In this document: positions 17,043 through 27,050 of the stretch, piece by piece
Position numbering within the stretch: the first letter of the stretch is position 1
How the letters are laid out: every line of letters starts with the position of its first letter
Assembly (NCBI GenBank): GCA_009920765.1
Contig: RFZJ01000002.1
Span: forward strand, 59,535 to 123,534
Direction of reading: 5' to 3'
Length of the DNA stretch: 64,000 nucleotides
DNA from: Planctomycetota bacterium
GTDB lineage: Bacteria; Planctomycetota; Planctomycetia; Gemmatales; Gemmataceae
Position numbers and translations under genes: made by a program
The notes under the pieces: model-generated
The model's database searches: none
Seen by the model: only the letters and a program-made list of their open reading frames with translations
Told to the model about the DNA's origin: nothing

Positions 17043-19367
17043 CTATTTTTGAATTGGTTTGCTTGCTATAGCCAGCCATGGTTCCCATTCTTTGCGAACT
17101 GAGTCATCCATGTCGTTTAATTGGGATTTTAATTCTGCCAGTCTTTGGGCAACCAAGTCGAATTGCCCTAGAGCTGAATGGCATCTAACCATGCCACCCA
17201 AAGCGTGAAGAGCCTCTTTTTTGCCCCGGGTTTTTGCAGCTAGCCTAGTGTAAATTAGCATTGCAGCCTCGTATTGACCCATATTGAATTTGCATTCTGC
17301 TGCAAGCAAGGGGATGAGTAGTCTTTCTTCTTCGGAAAGTTGGGTGATTCCAAGTGGGGATTCTGCAAGTTGTTCTAGATCTTGATAGGTTTCAGCGGAT
17401 TTTTGCAACCATTTTCTGTGTTCGGCCTGATAATGCATTTTGGTTTCATCTGTCGTTTTTTCTCCTAGGATGAAGTTTTGTTGCTCTTGATTGGCGAGTT
17501 GCCTGTAAGCTTCACCTAGTTGCAGTCTTGCCCTTATTGCCTGATTATTTTTGCCAAATCGTTCCAACGCCTCTTCATAACGCCTTACAACCATGCGGTA
17601 ATTTTTTCGTTGGAAGAATATTGAGCCAATAGCGAATAAAGATTTTTCCTGGGCTTCGGTGTCGGGATCAAAACGAAGAAGTTGCAGATTTTGTTCCAAA
17701 GTCTCTTCTGCTTGATCCAGCTCGTTTTTCTCAATGTGAATTAATGCAAGTTGATATCGTGCGTTATAAGCATGAGGCCCTCGGTATTTTAATGATGTCA
17801 GATAAGAGATTTTTGCATCATCGATGTTGCCGGATTCTTTTTGCACATCACCCAGTTGATAAAGGGCGTTTCCCAATCGATTGTCTGTACCTGATGAATT
17901 TATAAATTTTAGAAGGCTTTCCTGGGCTTTGGGCAAATCTTTACCTTTTCGATATCTTGCTATTGCCCTCCACAACTCTTCAGAGGCTCTTGCGGGAGTT
18001 TCGGCCTGCATGGATGATTTTACATTTAAGTTTGCAGCATCCACAAACAGTTCCTTACCTGCCTGCTTTAATGCTTTTATCTTGGTGCTGTCTGTAATTT
18101 CTGATGATTCTTTGATTTTTAATTCGGCCCATGAGTTTAGTACATCTGCTCTAAAGCTAAGTGCGATGGAAATGGGAAACACTTTCTGGAGTGAATCGTT
18201 GATTTTTAGTGCCAATTCGAAATTTGAAAGCTGGACGGATTCTATCTGTGCTTTTTCAAATATGTTTTGAACTTGTTTTATGTTGAAATAATTGTTCTTC
18301 CAGTCTTCCTCGGATTTGCAACTTCTTACCAACATCTCCAAGGTATTGCCTAATTGTGGCAAATTTTTGTTTTCCAAATGAATTTGTGCAAGTTGATATG
18401 AAGCTGCGTAGCGTTCATCTGCCTGACTTTTTTCTTCGCATTCAACCCAGACTTTTTCAGCTTCTTTTATTAGATCGATTTTTTTCAAGCACACTCCCAG
18501 AAAATACAAAGGTTTTCCAGAGTCTATTAATACTTCCTTGGGGGAATCTAATACCTGTTTCCAGATATTAACTGCTTCCAGCCATAGGCTTTCTTCCATG
18601 TAACTGTTTGCCAGCAATTGTCTTGCTTTGATTTCCAAGCTGGGGTTCTTTCGCGAATTGATGTTTTGAAGTACTTTTCTTGCTTCATCTGGACGTTGTA
18701 ACTTCAAAAGTAATTCCCCACCCAATATTTGGGCAGGAATTCTTTTTTCTTCAGAGAGGAGTGGTGTATTTCTGAATTCCTCATTTGCTTTGAGTGCTTT
18801 AATAAAATCCGGTTCAAACAATCTCATGTATCCAATGGATAGCAAATTTAGGCACTCTGGATTTCTATTTGGCTCAAGATTTTCTTTTTCCAGGCGTTCT
18901 ATTGCTTCTTTAATATCCACTTTCAACAAAATACAAGCCTTCGCAGATAAGAAGTTATACTTGTGTTTATCTTCTTCTAACAGATTTTCTTGTTTGATAC
19001 TTTTTAATGTTTTTAATGCTTCATCCCAGTCCATGACAACTTTTTCATTCTCTTCTTTTAGAAGCGATATCTCAGCAAAATAAATTTTGGCTTTGTTTTG
19101 TAATAATAAATTAGATGATTCTTTTTCTATGATTTCTCTGCAGGCGGATTGCGCTGCATTAAAATCTGATGCTTTAACTAGTGCGTTTACCTTTTCAAAC
19201 ACAATGCTATATTTATCAGTTGTTTTATTTTTAGATGTTGCCTTGTGGAAATTCGCCACCCCTAATGCAAGCAAGCTCAAAACAAATAAAGGTATTTGCC
19301 ACGAGTTTCGCCATTTGTTTTGGCTCTTTCTGTTCGAATCAGTTTTATTCCAGTCACTAATACCCAT
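17043..19367 (-). CDS. Membrane-anchored TPR-repeat protein
   Basis: 774 residues. One hydrophobic helix near residues 24-40 (WQIPLFVLSLLALGVANF), preceded by a Lys/Arg/Asn-rich segment, suggests an inner-membrane anchor with the rest in the periplasm or an uncleaved signal. The remainder is almost entirely helical pairs of the tetratricopeptide/Sel1 type, for example NALYQLGDVQKESGNIDDAKISY split over one repeat, NARYQLALIHIEKNELDQAEETL, and AIGSIFFQRKNYRMVVRRYEEAL. Such proteins act as scaffolds, but no partner is shown. Sits alone, divergent from the PLP enzyme, with a 172-base shared promoter region. No specific family recognised. Confidence 0.82.
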   Translation of the reverse strand: MGISDWNKTDSNRKSQNKWRNSWQIPLFVLSLLALGVANFHKATSKNKTTDKYSIVFEKVNALVKASDFNAAQSACREIIEKESSNLLLQNKAKIYFAEISLLKEENEKVVMDWDEALKTLKSIKQENLLEEDKHKYNFLSAKACILLKVDIKEAIERLEKENLEPNRNPECLNLLSIGYMRLFEPDFIKALKANEEFRNTPLLSEEKRIPAQILGGELLLKLQRPDEARKVLQNINSRKNPSLEIKARQLLANSYMEESLWLEAVNIWKQVLDSPKEVLIDSGKPLYFLGVCLKKIDLIKEAEKVWVECEEKSQADERYAASYQLAQIHLENKNLPQLGNTLEMLVRSCKSEEDWKNNYFNIKQVQNIFEKAQIESVQLSNFELALKINDSLQKVFPISIALSFRADVLNSWAELKIKESSEITDSTKIKALKQAGKELFVDAANLNVKSSMQAETPARASEELWRAIARYRKGKDLPKAQESLLKFINSSGTDNRLGNALYQLGDVQKESGNIDDAKISYLTSLKYRGPHAYNARYQLALIHIEKNELDQAEETLEQNLQLLRFDPDTEAQEKSLFAIGSIFFQRKNYRMVVRRYEEALERFGKNNQAIRARLQLGEAYRQLANQEQQNFILGEKTTDETKMHYQAEHRKWLQKSAETYQDLEQLAESPLGITQLSEEERLLIPLLAAECKFNMGQYEAAMLIYTRLAAKTRGKKEALHALGGMVRCHSALGQFDLVAQRLAELKSQLNDMDDSVRKEWEPWLAIASKPIQK

Positions 19368-19539
19368 AAAATTCGAATTATTACCAGTAATTTAATGATT
19401 ATCAGTCTATAGGAGTTGGCTTTTTCACAATCAGGCTGTTTTCGTCAATACCAGCTTTGTGGTTACGTCCAAAAATTAAAATGATTATGATGGTTGATAG
19501 GTGATTTTTAATGTTTGATTTTAAAATAGGGGATATGTG

Positions 19540-20616
19540 ATGAGTGGGAACCAAGGTGCTTCAATATTTGATTTGGATTCACCTCAATTAATCATTGATC
19601 TGGATATTCTGGATAAAAATCTTGGAACCATCACAAATGGGTTAAATGGGAAAAAACTTCGTGTTCATTTTAAATCTCTTAAATGTGGTGGCTTGGTCAA
19701 ATACCTAATGGATAAAGGGTGCAACTCATTTCTTTGTGCCAAGCTTAATGAGGCTGAAGTTTTGGCAGATGTAGGTGTGAAAAATATCTTGATTGCAAAT
19801 CAAATTGTTGGCGACCTTAAAATCGCCCGGGTGGATTCATTAAAAACAAAGGCTAATGTTAAAATTTGCATTGACTGCGAGGAGCATCTTTTGGCATTAA
19901 CCAGGTTTGCACAAAAATTTAATACTTCGTTTGATGTATTGGCAGAAGTTGATATTGGAATGAACCGATGTGGCACGTTGCCAGGTAAACCTACTTTGGA
20001 ACTCGTAAAAAAAATCGTAGTTTCAAAAAATATAAGATTTTCAGGCCTTCAGGGATATGATGGCCATCTTCAATTAATGTTGGATCGAACAGAAAAAACC
20101 AAGAAAGCTTTTGAAGGACTTGCATCCCTCGTTGATACCCGAAGGATGATTGAGAAAGAAGGTATCGCAGTTCCTCTGGTTACGACTGCGGGAACAGGTA
20201 CTTGGGAGTTTGCAGTTCAGGCTGAGGGAATCGATGAAATACAACCGGGTTCCTTTTTGTTAATGGATTGTATTTATAATGAAGTTCGCCCCGAGTTTCA
20301 TCCTTCGCTTACGGTGCTTTCCACAGTGATCAGCAGACGTCCTGGGCTTTATGTTCTTGATGCTGGTAGTAAAGCGATTTCAAAAGATTTTGGTATGCCC
20401 ATGGTCAAAGGCAAACCCCAAGAAAAAATCTTCAAATTGGCAGAGGAGCATACTCGCGTGGAATGTGGGAATCCACTTCCTGAAATAGGGGATAAGCGGG
20501 AAGTTGTCACTGCCCATTGTTGTGCCACCATGAACCTGCACCGGAATGTTGTTGCGGCACGCAATGGAAAGGTTGTTGATATCTGGCCTATCGAAGCAAG
20601 TGGAAGGTATGATTAG
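19540..20616 (+). CDS. D-threonine aldolase/D-serine dehydratase-fold PLP enzyme
   Basis: 358 residues with an N-terminal alanine-racemase-like barrel and a C-terminal beta domain, as in D-threonine aldolases and eukaryote-type D-serine dehydratases. The PLP-lysine region, usually RPHVKTHK, reads RVHFKSLK here, so the Lys is kept and the following His is not. Barrel motifs EVDIGMNRCG and TAGTGTW support the family. The C-terminal metal site appears as AHCCATMN with His and Cys kept. AGGGGA about 6 bases before the ATG at 19540 supports this start; a GTG directly precedes it in frame. Expected substrate is a D-beta-hydroxy amino acid, but the altered PLP motif makes the exact activity uncertain. 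Confidence 0.82.
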   Translation: MSGNQGASIFDLDSPQLIIDLDILDKNLGTITNGLNGKKLRVHFKSLKCGGLVKYLMDKGCNSFLCAKLNEAEVLADVGVKNILIANQIVGDLKIARVDSLKTKANVKICIDCEEHLLALTRFAQKFNTSFDVLAEVDIGMNRCGTLPGKPTLELVKKIVVSKNIRFSGLQGYDGHLQLMLDRTEKTKKAFEGLASLVDTRRMIEKEGIAVPLVTTAGTGTWEFAVQAEGIDEIQPGSFLLMDCIYNEVRPEFHPSLTVLSTVISRRPGLYVLDAGSKAISKDFGMPMVKGKPQEKIFKLAEEHTRVECGNPLPEIGDKREVVTAHCCATMNLHRNVVAARNGKVVDIWPIEASGRYD

Positions 20617-20661
20617 TTTAAATGGCTTTAATGAAAAAGTCGTATCGGTTCGCCATTTAAA
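20617..20661 (+). terminator. Inverted repeat directly after the PLP-enzyme gene
   Basis: TTTAAATGGC (20617-20626) and GCCATTTAAA (20652-20661) are perfect 10-bp complements with a 25-base loop, beginning at the base after the stop codon. There is no T-run, so termination is only one option; 3'-end protection of the mRNA is another. Confidence 0.45.
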
Positions 20662-20820
20662 AATTCAAGGTTGTAAGGAATTGCATTTGTTTTGTTATGC
20701 AATCTTTATTATTTAATTGCAAATTGATTTCGGTAAATTAATATAAAGTCCTCCCTGCTTAATAAATCATTTGTTTGTTGATTTTTTTGATCTTACCTGA
20801 CCATTAAGGACAACCCTGCC

Positions 20821-23800
20821 ATGATTCGAAATCCCATGAATCAGTATGCACTAAAATTTGCGGGAAATTTGGTCGAGACTAATCTTCAAAAGCTGAAGTT
20901 TTTGATTACGGGGCATCAGAGGGATTTGTTTGTTATTGTCTTTTGGTTGTTATCCTTGTTTTTTTGTAACCAGAATCTTTTGGCGCAGGGCAACTTACTT
21001 AGGAATTCCGATTTTCAAGACGATTGGATTACTTACATCCCCGAATTGAAGAACCATCATTGGAATTACACCACAGAAGTATTTAACAGGAGGGATTATA
21101 ATCCCGATGGGTGGAAAATCACCGGTTCTTGGGAATGGCGGGATGCTGACAAGCCACGTGGACAGCGCAAATTGATTTTAAATTCACCCTCGAAAGTAAC
21201 TCAGGCAGTAAATTGGATTGCTATACACAACCCCAAGAAACTTGCTGGTTGGCCTGATGCAGGTGGTTATCCAAGTGTTTCCCCGCTCTACAGTTCCAAG
21301 CCATTGTCCCTTGTTCGGGATCTCGTTTTTTCAGCTAAGATTTCGGGTAAGGATGTACCAAAAGATGCGGTTTCACTTTTAGTTTCCTGGTCCAATGTTG
21401 CATCTAACGAACCAGCCACGCCCAAGAGTGCCATTGCAACGGTAAAAATCCCGGTTCCTGAAGGTACTTATTCTGAAAAAATCGTTCCAGTAAAACTTGA
21501 TGCTGCGACATGGTTGGAAATTGCAATGAAAGATAAAACTTTTCCGACCATGGGGGCGCTTTTGCCCATGGGGGTTGTTTGTGAGATTGAATATGCTTCG
21601 GGGAAGGGTGGTTCAATTGAATTATTGGAAACATCACTTTTTGAACCAGGCCCCTCGTCTCCTAATTTATTTTCGAATGGTGATTTTGAATCAGACAATA
21701 TGGGATATCCGCAAGGATGGTCCAAAGCCCAGCGCTATCGCTATTTCCCACCGGGAATATATTACATTTTCAACACATGGCATAATAGCAATTCAGATAA
21801 TCGCGGGACAGTTGCTGTTGATCATCTTTCTCCCTTTTCTGGTAAGTCTTGTTTACAAATGAGTGTTCCAACTGGTGATGAAACTTGCGTTATCAGTGAC
21901 CCAATTGTTTTAAATCAAAAAGAAATCCGCCCCATAGAGGTTTCAGCATGGATCAAGACTCACCAATTGTGCATGTTGCAACTTGATGCAGAAGATGAAA
22001 ATGGGCAAAGGATTAATGGCTTTAATTACATTCATAAAAACCCTCTTTCTTTTGGGAATTCGGACTGGCGCCAGATTCGACAGGTTTTTTCCTCTGATAA
22101 ACCCCTCAAATCCATTCGATTAAAACTTTGTGCTCGAGGGATGAACGGCTACACATTGGGAGGAACTGGTCATCAGCCTCAGCAAAATGCATTTGGCGTT
22201 GTATGGTGGGATGATGTTAAAGTTTTTGAGCCTGAAAGTTCTATTCAAGACCTTTCCGCAAGGGGTGTGGTTGTTAATGCTAAAAATGTAAATTCCATGA
22301 CTCCCCATCTTGCGAATCTTGATCTGGGCGAGCAACTTTTAGGCGTAAATCATATAACGGCCCAAATCAAAAACCCCGGTGCAGATGCCGATTTCTATGT
22401 GCAAATGCAGTGGATGGATGGTTCTGAAGTTGCTCCCATTGTGAGTGGCCCCATAAAATCCGGGAATGGTAAGCCTTCCCCTGTTAGCCTCGCTTACACT
22501 CTTTCTGATGTAGGCAAAGCCTATAAGGAAAAACCATTTACCCTGACTCTTTTGGATGCCAAAAAAGCAGTTGTTACCTCATCAAATTATTCAGTCTCAA
22601 CTTGGACTGTACCGATTGATTTAGAACTTGGTTCACTATATATGCAACCAAACCAGAAACAATTTGTCAGGGTGAATTTTGGCCTGACAAATGCGGAAAT
22701 GGCAAGGATTAAAGAGCTTAAGCTTGATGTTGTTGAAAAGACATCATCCAAAGTCTTGAAAAGTTTCATTATTTCTGCGGATCCTGCTTCAATTGCAAAA
22801 CAACGCACAAAGATCCCTGTGGGGGTTCTTGATGATCTCCGAAATATGTTGATTACTGATTTGGATGTTTCTTTTCTCCCCCTTCAGTCTTTTGATAATC
22901 CAATGCGCAATTGGTTCATTAGGGCAAGTACCATAAATTCAGAGGGTAAATCTTCTTGGGTTGTTGATTCCAGTGCTTTTTGCAGGCTTGCTCATGATGC
23001 TCCTCAACCCGCAATTGAATCTGTAAAAATAAATGAGTTCGGTGATTTTTTGATTAATGGTAAACCATGGATGCCCTGGGGCGTCGCATATGGTCATAAC
23101 CCTGTTTATGATGGACCTGCAGAATCTGGTAAGTATTATGATTTGGCGAATTTAAAACCTTGGAACCTTTACGACAGGTATGGCGGCAACCTTAAATCCA
23201 GGGAGTTGTGGGATACTAATTGCGAGAGACACGTTGAAATCCCGAAGTTTTATACCCAGGTTCAACTTGAAGCATTATGGAAGCAGGGGCTTTACACATC
23301 CACTGCTTTCATGCCCCCTAAAGCAAAGCCTTGGCCTATGGAGCATTTGAAATATTTAAGCACTGCCCCCATGGTTGCTTCTGTTTCTCCAGGCCCAGAG
23401 GAGGCCTTTGCTTATTTTACTCCCATGACTCAAAAGCAACTTGATGAGGTAAAAGCTGATGTTGATTTGCTTAGGAGTGCAACTGGGAAACCCGTAATGG
23501 TTGGTCATGGTGGTTACTGGAATCGTTTGGAATTGGAACGTGCTACTTTTTTCGATGTTTTTGATCCTGAAACCGAACCTTGGTATCCCGCTCCTGTTCA
23601 TACCGATTTAAAACCGCTAATCGAAGGCCAGAAAAAAACCATTTGGCTTCGCCCGCAAATGTATGAAAGTGTTCCTTATGAACGCTGGAGGTACCATGTT
23701 TATGTTGAATTGATGCGGGGTGCAAGAGGTTGGCAGGTTGCCCACGGCCCATCTGATCCTTCCGTTTTTAGGGGATTGCAGGCGGAACTTCGACATTTGC

Positions 23801-24765
23801 AGCCCCTGATTTATTCCCATGAAAAAACTCCTGCGGTTTCCATTTCTCCTCCTCTTGAAAACATGGTTCGTAAGGCAGGAAACAAAACAATTTTGATTGC
23901 TGCATCCACCCATGGGCTGACTTTTGGAAATTATCGGCATTCTTTAGAAAAATCTCCCGCTGGTAAATCTCGTGTAACTGCTGATCCCCATATTTTTCGA
24001 GATGAATCTGATGGTTATCATGCACCAGGTGGGGAACCAGCTTCTCTTTCATGGGTGCCTCACGGGGTTCAATATCTTGTTGATCCTCGAAAATACGCAA
24101 AGGGTAGCAAACTTGTTACTTGGGTTAAATTAGATGCAAAAGCCCCCCCTAAAAATCTAATGGCTTTTGTTAAAGCTGATGGTCGATGGACTTATGCTGC
24201 TTCCTTTGGCGAAGTTGATCTTGCTTCGTTGAGAAATAACAATGAAAAAGCTTTTTGGTTTTTAAGGACTTTTTATCGCCATGCTCGGGGTTTCCTTGGC
24301 TGGGGGGACAAGGTAGAACCTTATGCCAAGGAGTTTTTGCCCGCATCAGCCGCAACCATTGGTAACCTCCCTCCCGTTGGTGATTGGGTGAAGCTTGAAA
24401 TCCCATTGGAGAAAATCAGTGCGGTAGACAAATTGGTTGATGGTGTAGCGTTTGCCCATGATGGTGGAAGAGTTTGGTGGGCGAACACTGTGATCGTTGG
24501 CCCAGATGGTAAAGAATCCTTGGTATTTGGAGATCATGAGGATCGTCCCGACCCTGATAGTCTGATTAAAACCAAGCTTTCGGTGGAGGGTCTTAAAAAA
24601 GGGACAGTAATAAAAGTGCTGTTTGAGAATCGCACAATTGTTGCTGATGATGGGTTTTTTATTGATGATTTTTCGGGTGTTGATTTATACCAGAGATATG
24701 GAGGTGAAAGATTGGGATATGGAAGTGCGCCTGTAGCTTTGCATGTTTATCAAATCGGGGAATAA
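20821..24765 (+). CDS. Very large exported glycosidase-like protein with carbohydrate-binding-like domains
   Basis: 1314 residues. A long N-region and hydrophobic core (FVIVFWLLSLFFCNQNLLAQ) form a signal peptide. Two beta-sandwich modules start with NLLRNSDFQDDW (about residue 60) and NLFSNGDFESDNMGYPQGW (about 277), the usual opening of galactose-binding-like modules. A region from ~740 (FGDFLINGKPWMPWGVAYG) resembles the start of a glycoside-hydrolase barrel and contains SPGPEEAFAYF and WRYHVYVELMRGARGW. The C-terminal ~250 residues look like another sandwich (WVKLEIPLEKI, FFIDDFSGVDLYQRYG). I cannot name the family or a catalytic pair. AAGGA lies upstream of the ATG at 20821. The neighbouring pseudopilin may point to surface or secretion work, but this is weak. 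Confidence 0.7.
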   Translation: MIRNPMNQYALKFAGNLVETNLQKLKFLITGHQRDLFVIVFWLLSLFFCNQNLLAQGNLLRNSDFQDDWITYIPELKNHHWNYTTEVFNRRDYNPDGWKITGSWEWRDADKPRGQRKLILNSPSKVTQAVNWIAIHNPKKLAGWPDAGGYPSVSPLYSSKPLSLVRDLVFSAKISGKDVPKDAVSLLVSWSNVASNEPATPKSAIATVKIPVPEGTYSEKIVPVKLDAATWLEIAMKDKTFPTMGALLPMGVVCEIEYASGKGGSIELLETSLFEPGPSSPNLFSNGDFESDNMGYPQGWSKAQRYRYFPPGIYYIFNTWHNSNSDNRGTVAVDHLSPFSGKSCLQMSVPTGDETCVISDPIVLNQKEIRPIEVSAWIKTHQLCMLQLDAEDENGQRINGFNYIHKNPLSFGNSDWRQIRQVFSSDKPLKSIRLKLCARGMNGYTLGGTGHQPQQNAFGVVWWDDVKVFEPESSIQDLSARGVVVNAKNVNSMTPHLANLDLGEQLLGVNHITAQIKNPGADADFYVQMQWMDGSEVAPIVSGPIKSGNGKPSPVSLAYTLSDVGKAYKEKPFTLTLLDAKKAVVTSSNYSVSTWTVPIDLELGSLYMQPNQKQFVRVNFGLTNAEMARIKELKLDVVEKTSSKVLKSFIISADPASIAKQRTKIPVGVLDDLRNMLITDLDVSFLPLQSFDNPMRNWFIRASTINSEGKSSWVVDSSAFCRLAHDAPQPAIESVKINEFGDFLINGKPWMPWGVAYGHNPVYDGPAESGKYYDLANLKPWNLYDRYGGNLKSRELWDTNCERHVEIPKFYTQVQLEALWKQGLYTSTAFMPPKAKPWPMEHLKYLSTAPMVASVSPGPEEAFAYFTPMTQKQLDEVKADVDLLRSATGKPVMVGHGGYWNRLELERATFFDVFDPETEPWYPAPVHTDLKPLIEGQKKTIWLRPQMYESVPYERWRYHVYVELMRGARGWQVAHGPSDPSVFRGLQAELRHLQPLIYSHEKTPAVSISPPLENMVRKAGNKTILIAASTHGLTFGNYRHSLEKSPAGKSRVTADPHIFRDESDGYHAPGGEPASLSWVPHGVQYLVDPRKYAKGSKLVTWVKLDAKAPPKNLMAFVKADGRWTYAASFGEVDLASLRNNNEKAFWFLRTFYRHARGFLGWGDKVEPYAKEFLPASAATIGNLPPVGDWVKLEIPLEKISAVDKLVDGVAFAHDGGRVWWANTVIVGPDGKESLVFGDHEDRPDPDSLIKTKLSVEGLKKGTVIKVLFENRTIVADDGFFIDDFSGVDLYQRYGGERLGYGSAPVALHVYQIGE

Positions 24766-24766
24766 T

Positions 24767-24781
24767 GCTTGCTTATCAAGC
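24767..24781 (+). terminator. Small hairpin after the large exported protein
   Basis: GCTTG (24767-24771) and CAAGC (24777-24781) with a 5-base loop, followed by TTTGTTG. It lies 1 base after the stop codon. The stem is short, so this is a weak terminator call. Confidence 0.35.
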
Positions 24782-24957
24782 TTTGTTGCCATTTTTGATA
24801 AATGTTGTTTTGGTGAAATATTGATTTCTTGATTTTATTTATGGCCATAGGGATATATTTTTATTCGGTTTACTTTATTATTGATAAATTGTTTTGGTTA
24901 ATTTACGCTATATTTACATGCCTTTAATAGACGTTCTCTATCAACAAGGAGAATTTT

Positions 24958-25986
24958 ATGTTCCGTAACAAATCCCGCCATGGGTTTACACTTATTGAGC
25001 TTCTTGTTGTAATTGCCATAATTGCAATTTTGATTGGCTTGCTATTGCCCGCAGTGCAGAAAGTTCGCGAGGCTGCTGCCCGGATGAAATGCCAGAATAA
25101 TTTTAAGCAAATAGGCTTGGCTATGCATGGTTATCATACTGCGAATTCATCATTTCCTGCCGGTGCTACCGGAACTTGGACTTATGGTTGGGCTGCCATT
25201 ATCATGCCATATGTAGAACAATCCAATGCCTTTAATTTATTGGACCCAAAAGCCGCAACTTATGTTCCTAACCCGCAATCTTTGCAAAATAGAGATTTAT
25301 TTAATAATATGGTTGTTCCTATTTATGTATGCCCTTCAAGCCCTATGCCTTCTATGGCTACTCCAGAAGATGCGGCAACTACTGTCCAAATATTAGTTGG
25401 AAATTATGTTGGAATTATGGGCGCTTCAACGAGTTCTACGGTTTTTACAGACCCTACTGGGGCTAATCGAGTTGCAAATATGGCTGCTACAAATCCAGCA
25501 GATTGCAATAAAGGCGGGTATGCTGCCTCTAATGGGGTGGTTTTTCCTGGTAGTAAAATTCGTATATCAGATATTACTGATGGAACTTCAAATACAATCA
25601 TGGTTGCAGAACAGGGCGATTGGGGTTCTAGCCCCGGCGTTGGTGCATGCGCAGCATCAAATCAACTTGATATTAGAATGGCAAAGAGAGCAGGTATTTG
25701 GACAGGTGCCTCGACTAATGTTCCGCCTGTTTTTGGAACTGGCGCAACTGAATCTGCTTCCTTAATTACCGTGCGTTGGCCTGTGGGTACAAAAAAACGA
25801 GTTTCTTATGACGATGGCATTGCCCGTTATGGTTGGAATACACCTATACAATCCGCTCACTCCGGCGGTGGTGCGGGAGTTTTGCGATGTGATGGTAGTG
25901 TTACTTACCTTACTAATAACATGGCTTATGATGTGCTTAAATGGTTAAGTATTCGTGATGATGGCCAGGTAATTGCTGATTATTAA
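24958..25986 (+). CDS. DUF1559 pseudopilin-like protein (type II secretion G-like)
   Basis: 342 residues. The N-terminus [21 protein letters not shown] is split by the prepilin peptidase site: cleavage after Gly and methylation of Phe are expected. A hydrophobic pilin helix follows, then [18 protein letters not shown], the signature of the planctomycete DUF1559 family. The C-terminal motif, usually H-x9-DG, reads [13 protein letters not shown], which has ten residues between His and Asp. Planctomycetes carry many copies of this family; their role is unknown but probably envelope or secretion related. AAGGAG lies 7 bases before the ATG at 24958. The 191-base AT-rich gap upstream probably carries its own promoter. 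Confidence 0.93.
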   Translation: MFRNKSRHGFTLIELLVVIAIIAILIGLLLPAVQKVREAAARMKCQNNFKQIGLAMHGYHTANSSFPAGATGTWTYGWAAIIMPYVEQSNAFNLLDPKAATYVPNPQSLQNRDLFNNMVVPIYVCPSSPMPSMATPEDAATTVQILVGNYVGIMGASTSSTVFTDPTGANRVANMAATNPADCNKGGYAASNGVVFPGSKIRISDITDGTSNTIMVAEQGDWGSSPGVGACAASNQLDIRMAKRAGIWTGASTNVPPVFGTGATESASLITVRWPVGTKKRVSYDDGIARYGWNTPIQSAHSGGGAGVLRCDGSVTYLTNNMAYDVLKWLSIRDDGQVIADY

Positions 25987-26021
25987 AACTTGCATGTCAT
26001 TGCGAAGTTAGATTTTTTCAA

Positions 26022-27029
26022 TCACATGCTAATGCAAATCTTCCCCAAATGGTTGCCTTTTGCCATGTATTCAAATGCCTTATGAGCGTCTTCGAATTTA
26101 AACACACAGTCAATCAACGGCTTTATTTTCTTTTCTTCAATCATCTTGTTCATTTTGTTGAACATTGCAATCGACCCAACAAAAATCCCTTGCAACCTAA
26201 TGGATTTCATGATGATCGGAAGTGGGTTAAATTCTGTCCCTGATCCGCCCAACACCCCTATGAGACTAATTTCACCTCCAACCCTGGTAGCTCTTATTGT
26301 TTGTGGTAATGTGCTTGCGCCGCCAAGTTCAATTGCGTGATCCACTTCGCCAAAAGCAGATTTACGAATTGTATCACCCCATTTTGGATTGTTTTTTGAT
26401 TCAATCCCTTCATCCAGTCCCAGTTCTTTTAGTTTGTTTAGGTGGTGCATGCTTCTTGAAATTGCAATAACTTTATAACCTGCAGATTTTGCAAATTGGA
26501 GAGCAAAAATTGAGACTCCGCCACCCCCAATCGTAAGGATTTTTTTTTCAGGCAAGTTGGTTGTTGTTTCAAATAATGCGTTCCAAGCAGTTAAAGCTGC
26601 GCAAGGTAAAGTTGCAGCTTCTTCGTTTGTTAAGAATGTAGGAACACTTACTATTTCTGAAGGTGCACAAGTCACCAACTCTGCCAGTAGTCCTTGTTTT
26701 GTTCCTCCTAACGAGGATTTTGTTTTTGAGGCCGTTATTAAACTTTCTTTCCAATCCGGAAAAAAAGAAAGAGCGATTCGCTGGCCGATTTTAAAACCAT
26801 TTAATTCTGTGTTTGTTTCAACAATTTCGCCAACACCATCAGATACTGGAACAAGTGGAGAAGGTAGTCCCGACCCGTATTGTCCACTAGCGACCAGCAA
26901 ATCACGATAATTTAACGACCATGAAAGCATTTTGATCAGAATTTTCCCAGGTTCAATTACTGGCGCCAAACATTCTGACAGGTTCATGCTTTCTATGCCA
27001 GAACCTGGGTTTAATTTGTATGCTTTCAT
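26022..27029 (-). CDS. Zinc-independent MDR alcohol dehydrogenase/quinone oxidoreductase
   Basis: 335 residues of the medium-chain dehydrogenase family. The GroES-like N-terminal half contains SLNYRDLLVASGQYG and PLVPVSDGVGEI, and the Rossmann half contains ILTIGGGGVSIFALQFAKSAGYKVIAI, a slightly altered nucleotide-binding glycine motif. The catalytic-zinc ligands of classic alcohol dehydrogenases are missing, so it fits the NAD(P)H quinone oxidoreductase/enoyl reductase branch. Substrate unknown. It starts 21 bases after the GH13 gene and is probably the last gene of the fbp-GH13-MDR operon. It converges on the pseudopilin gene with 35 bases between stops. Confidence 0.88.
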   Translation of the reverse strand: MKAYKLNPGSGIESMNLSECLAPVIEPGKILIKMLSWSLNYRDLLVASGQYGSGLPSPLVPVSDGVGEIVETNTELNGFKIGQRIALSFFPDWKESLITASKTKSSLGGTKQGLLAELVTCAPSEIVSVPTFLTNEEAATLPCAALTAWNALFETTTNLPEKKILTIGGGGVSIFALQFAKSAGYKVIAISRSMHHLNKLKELGLDEGIESKNNPKWGDTIRKSAFGEVDHAIELGGASTLPQTIRATRVGGEISLIGVLGGSGTEFNPLPIIMKSIRLQGIFVGSIAMFNKMNKMIEEKKIKPLIDCVFKFEDAHKAFEYMAKGNHLGKICISM

Positions 27030-27050
27030 AATCTATCTAACTCTTTTTTG

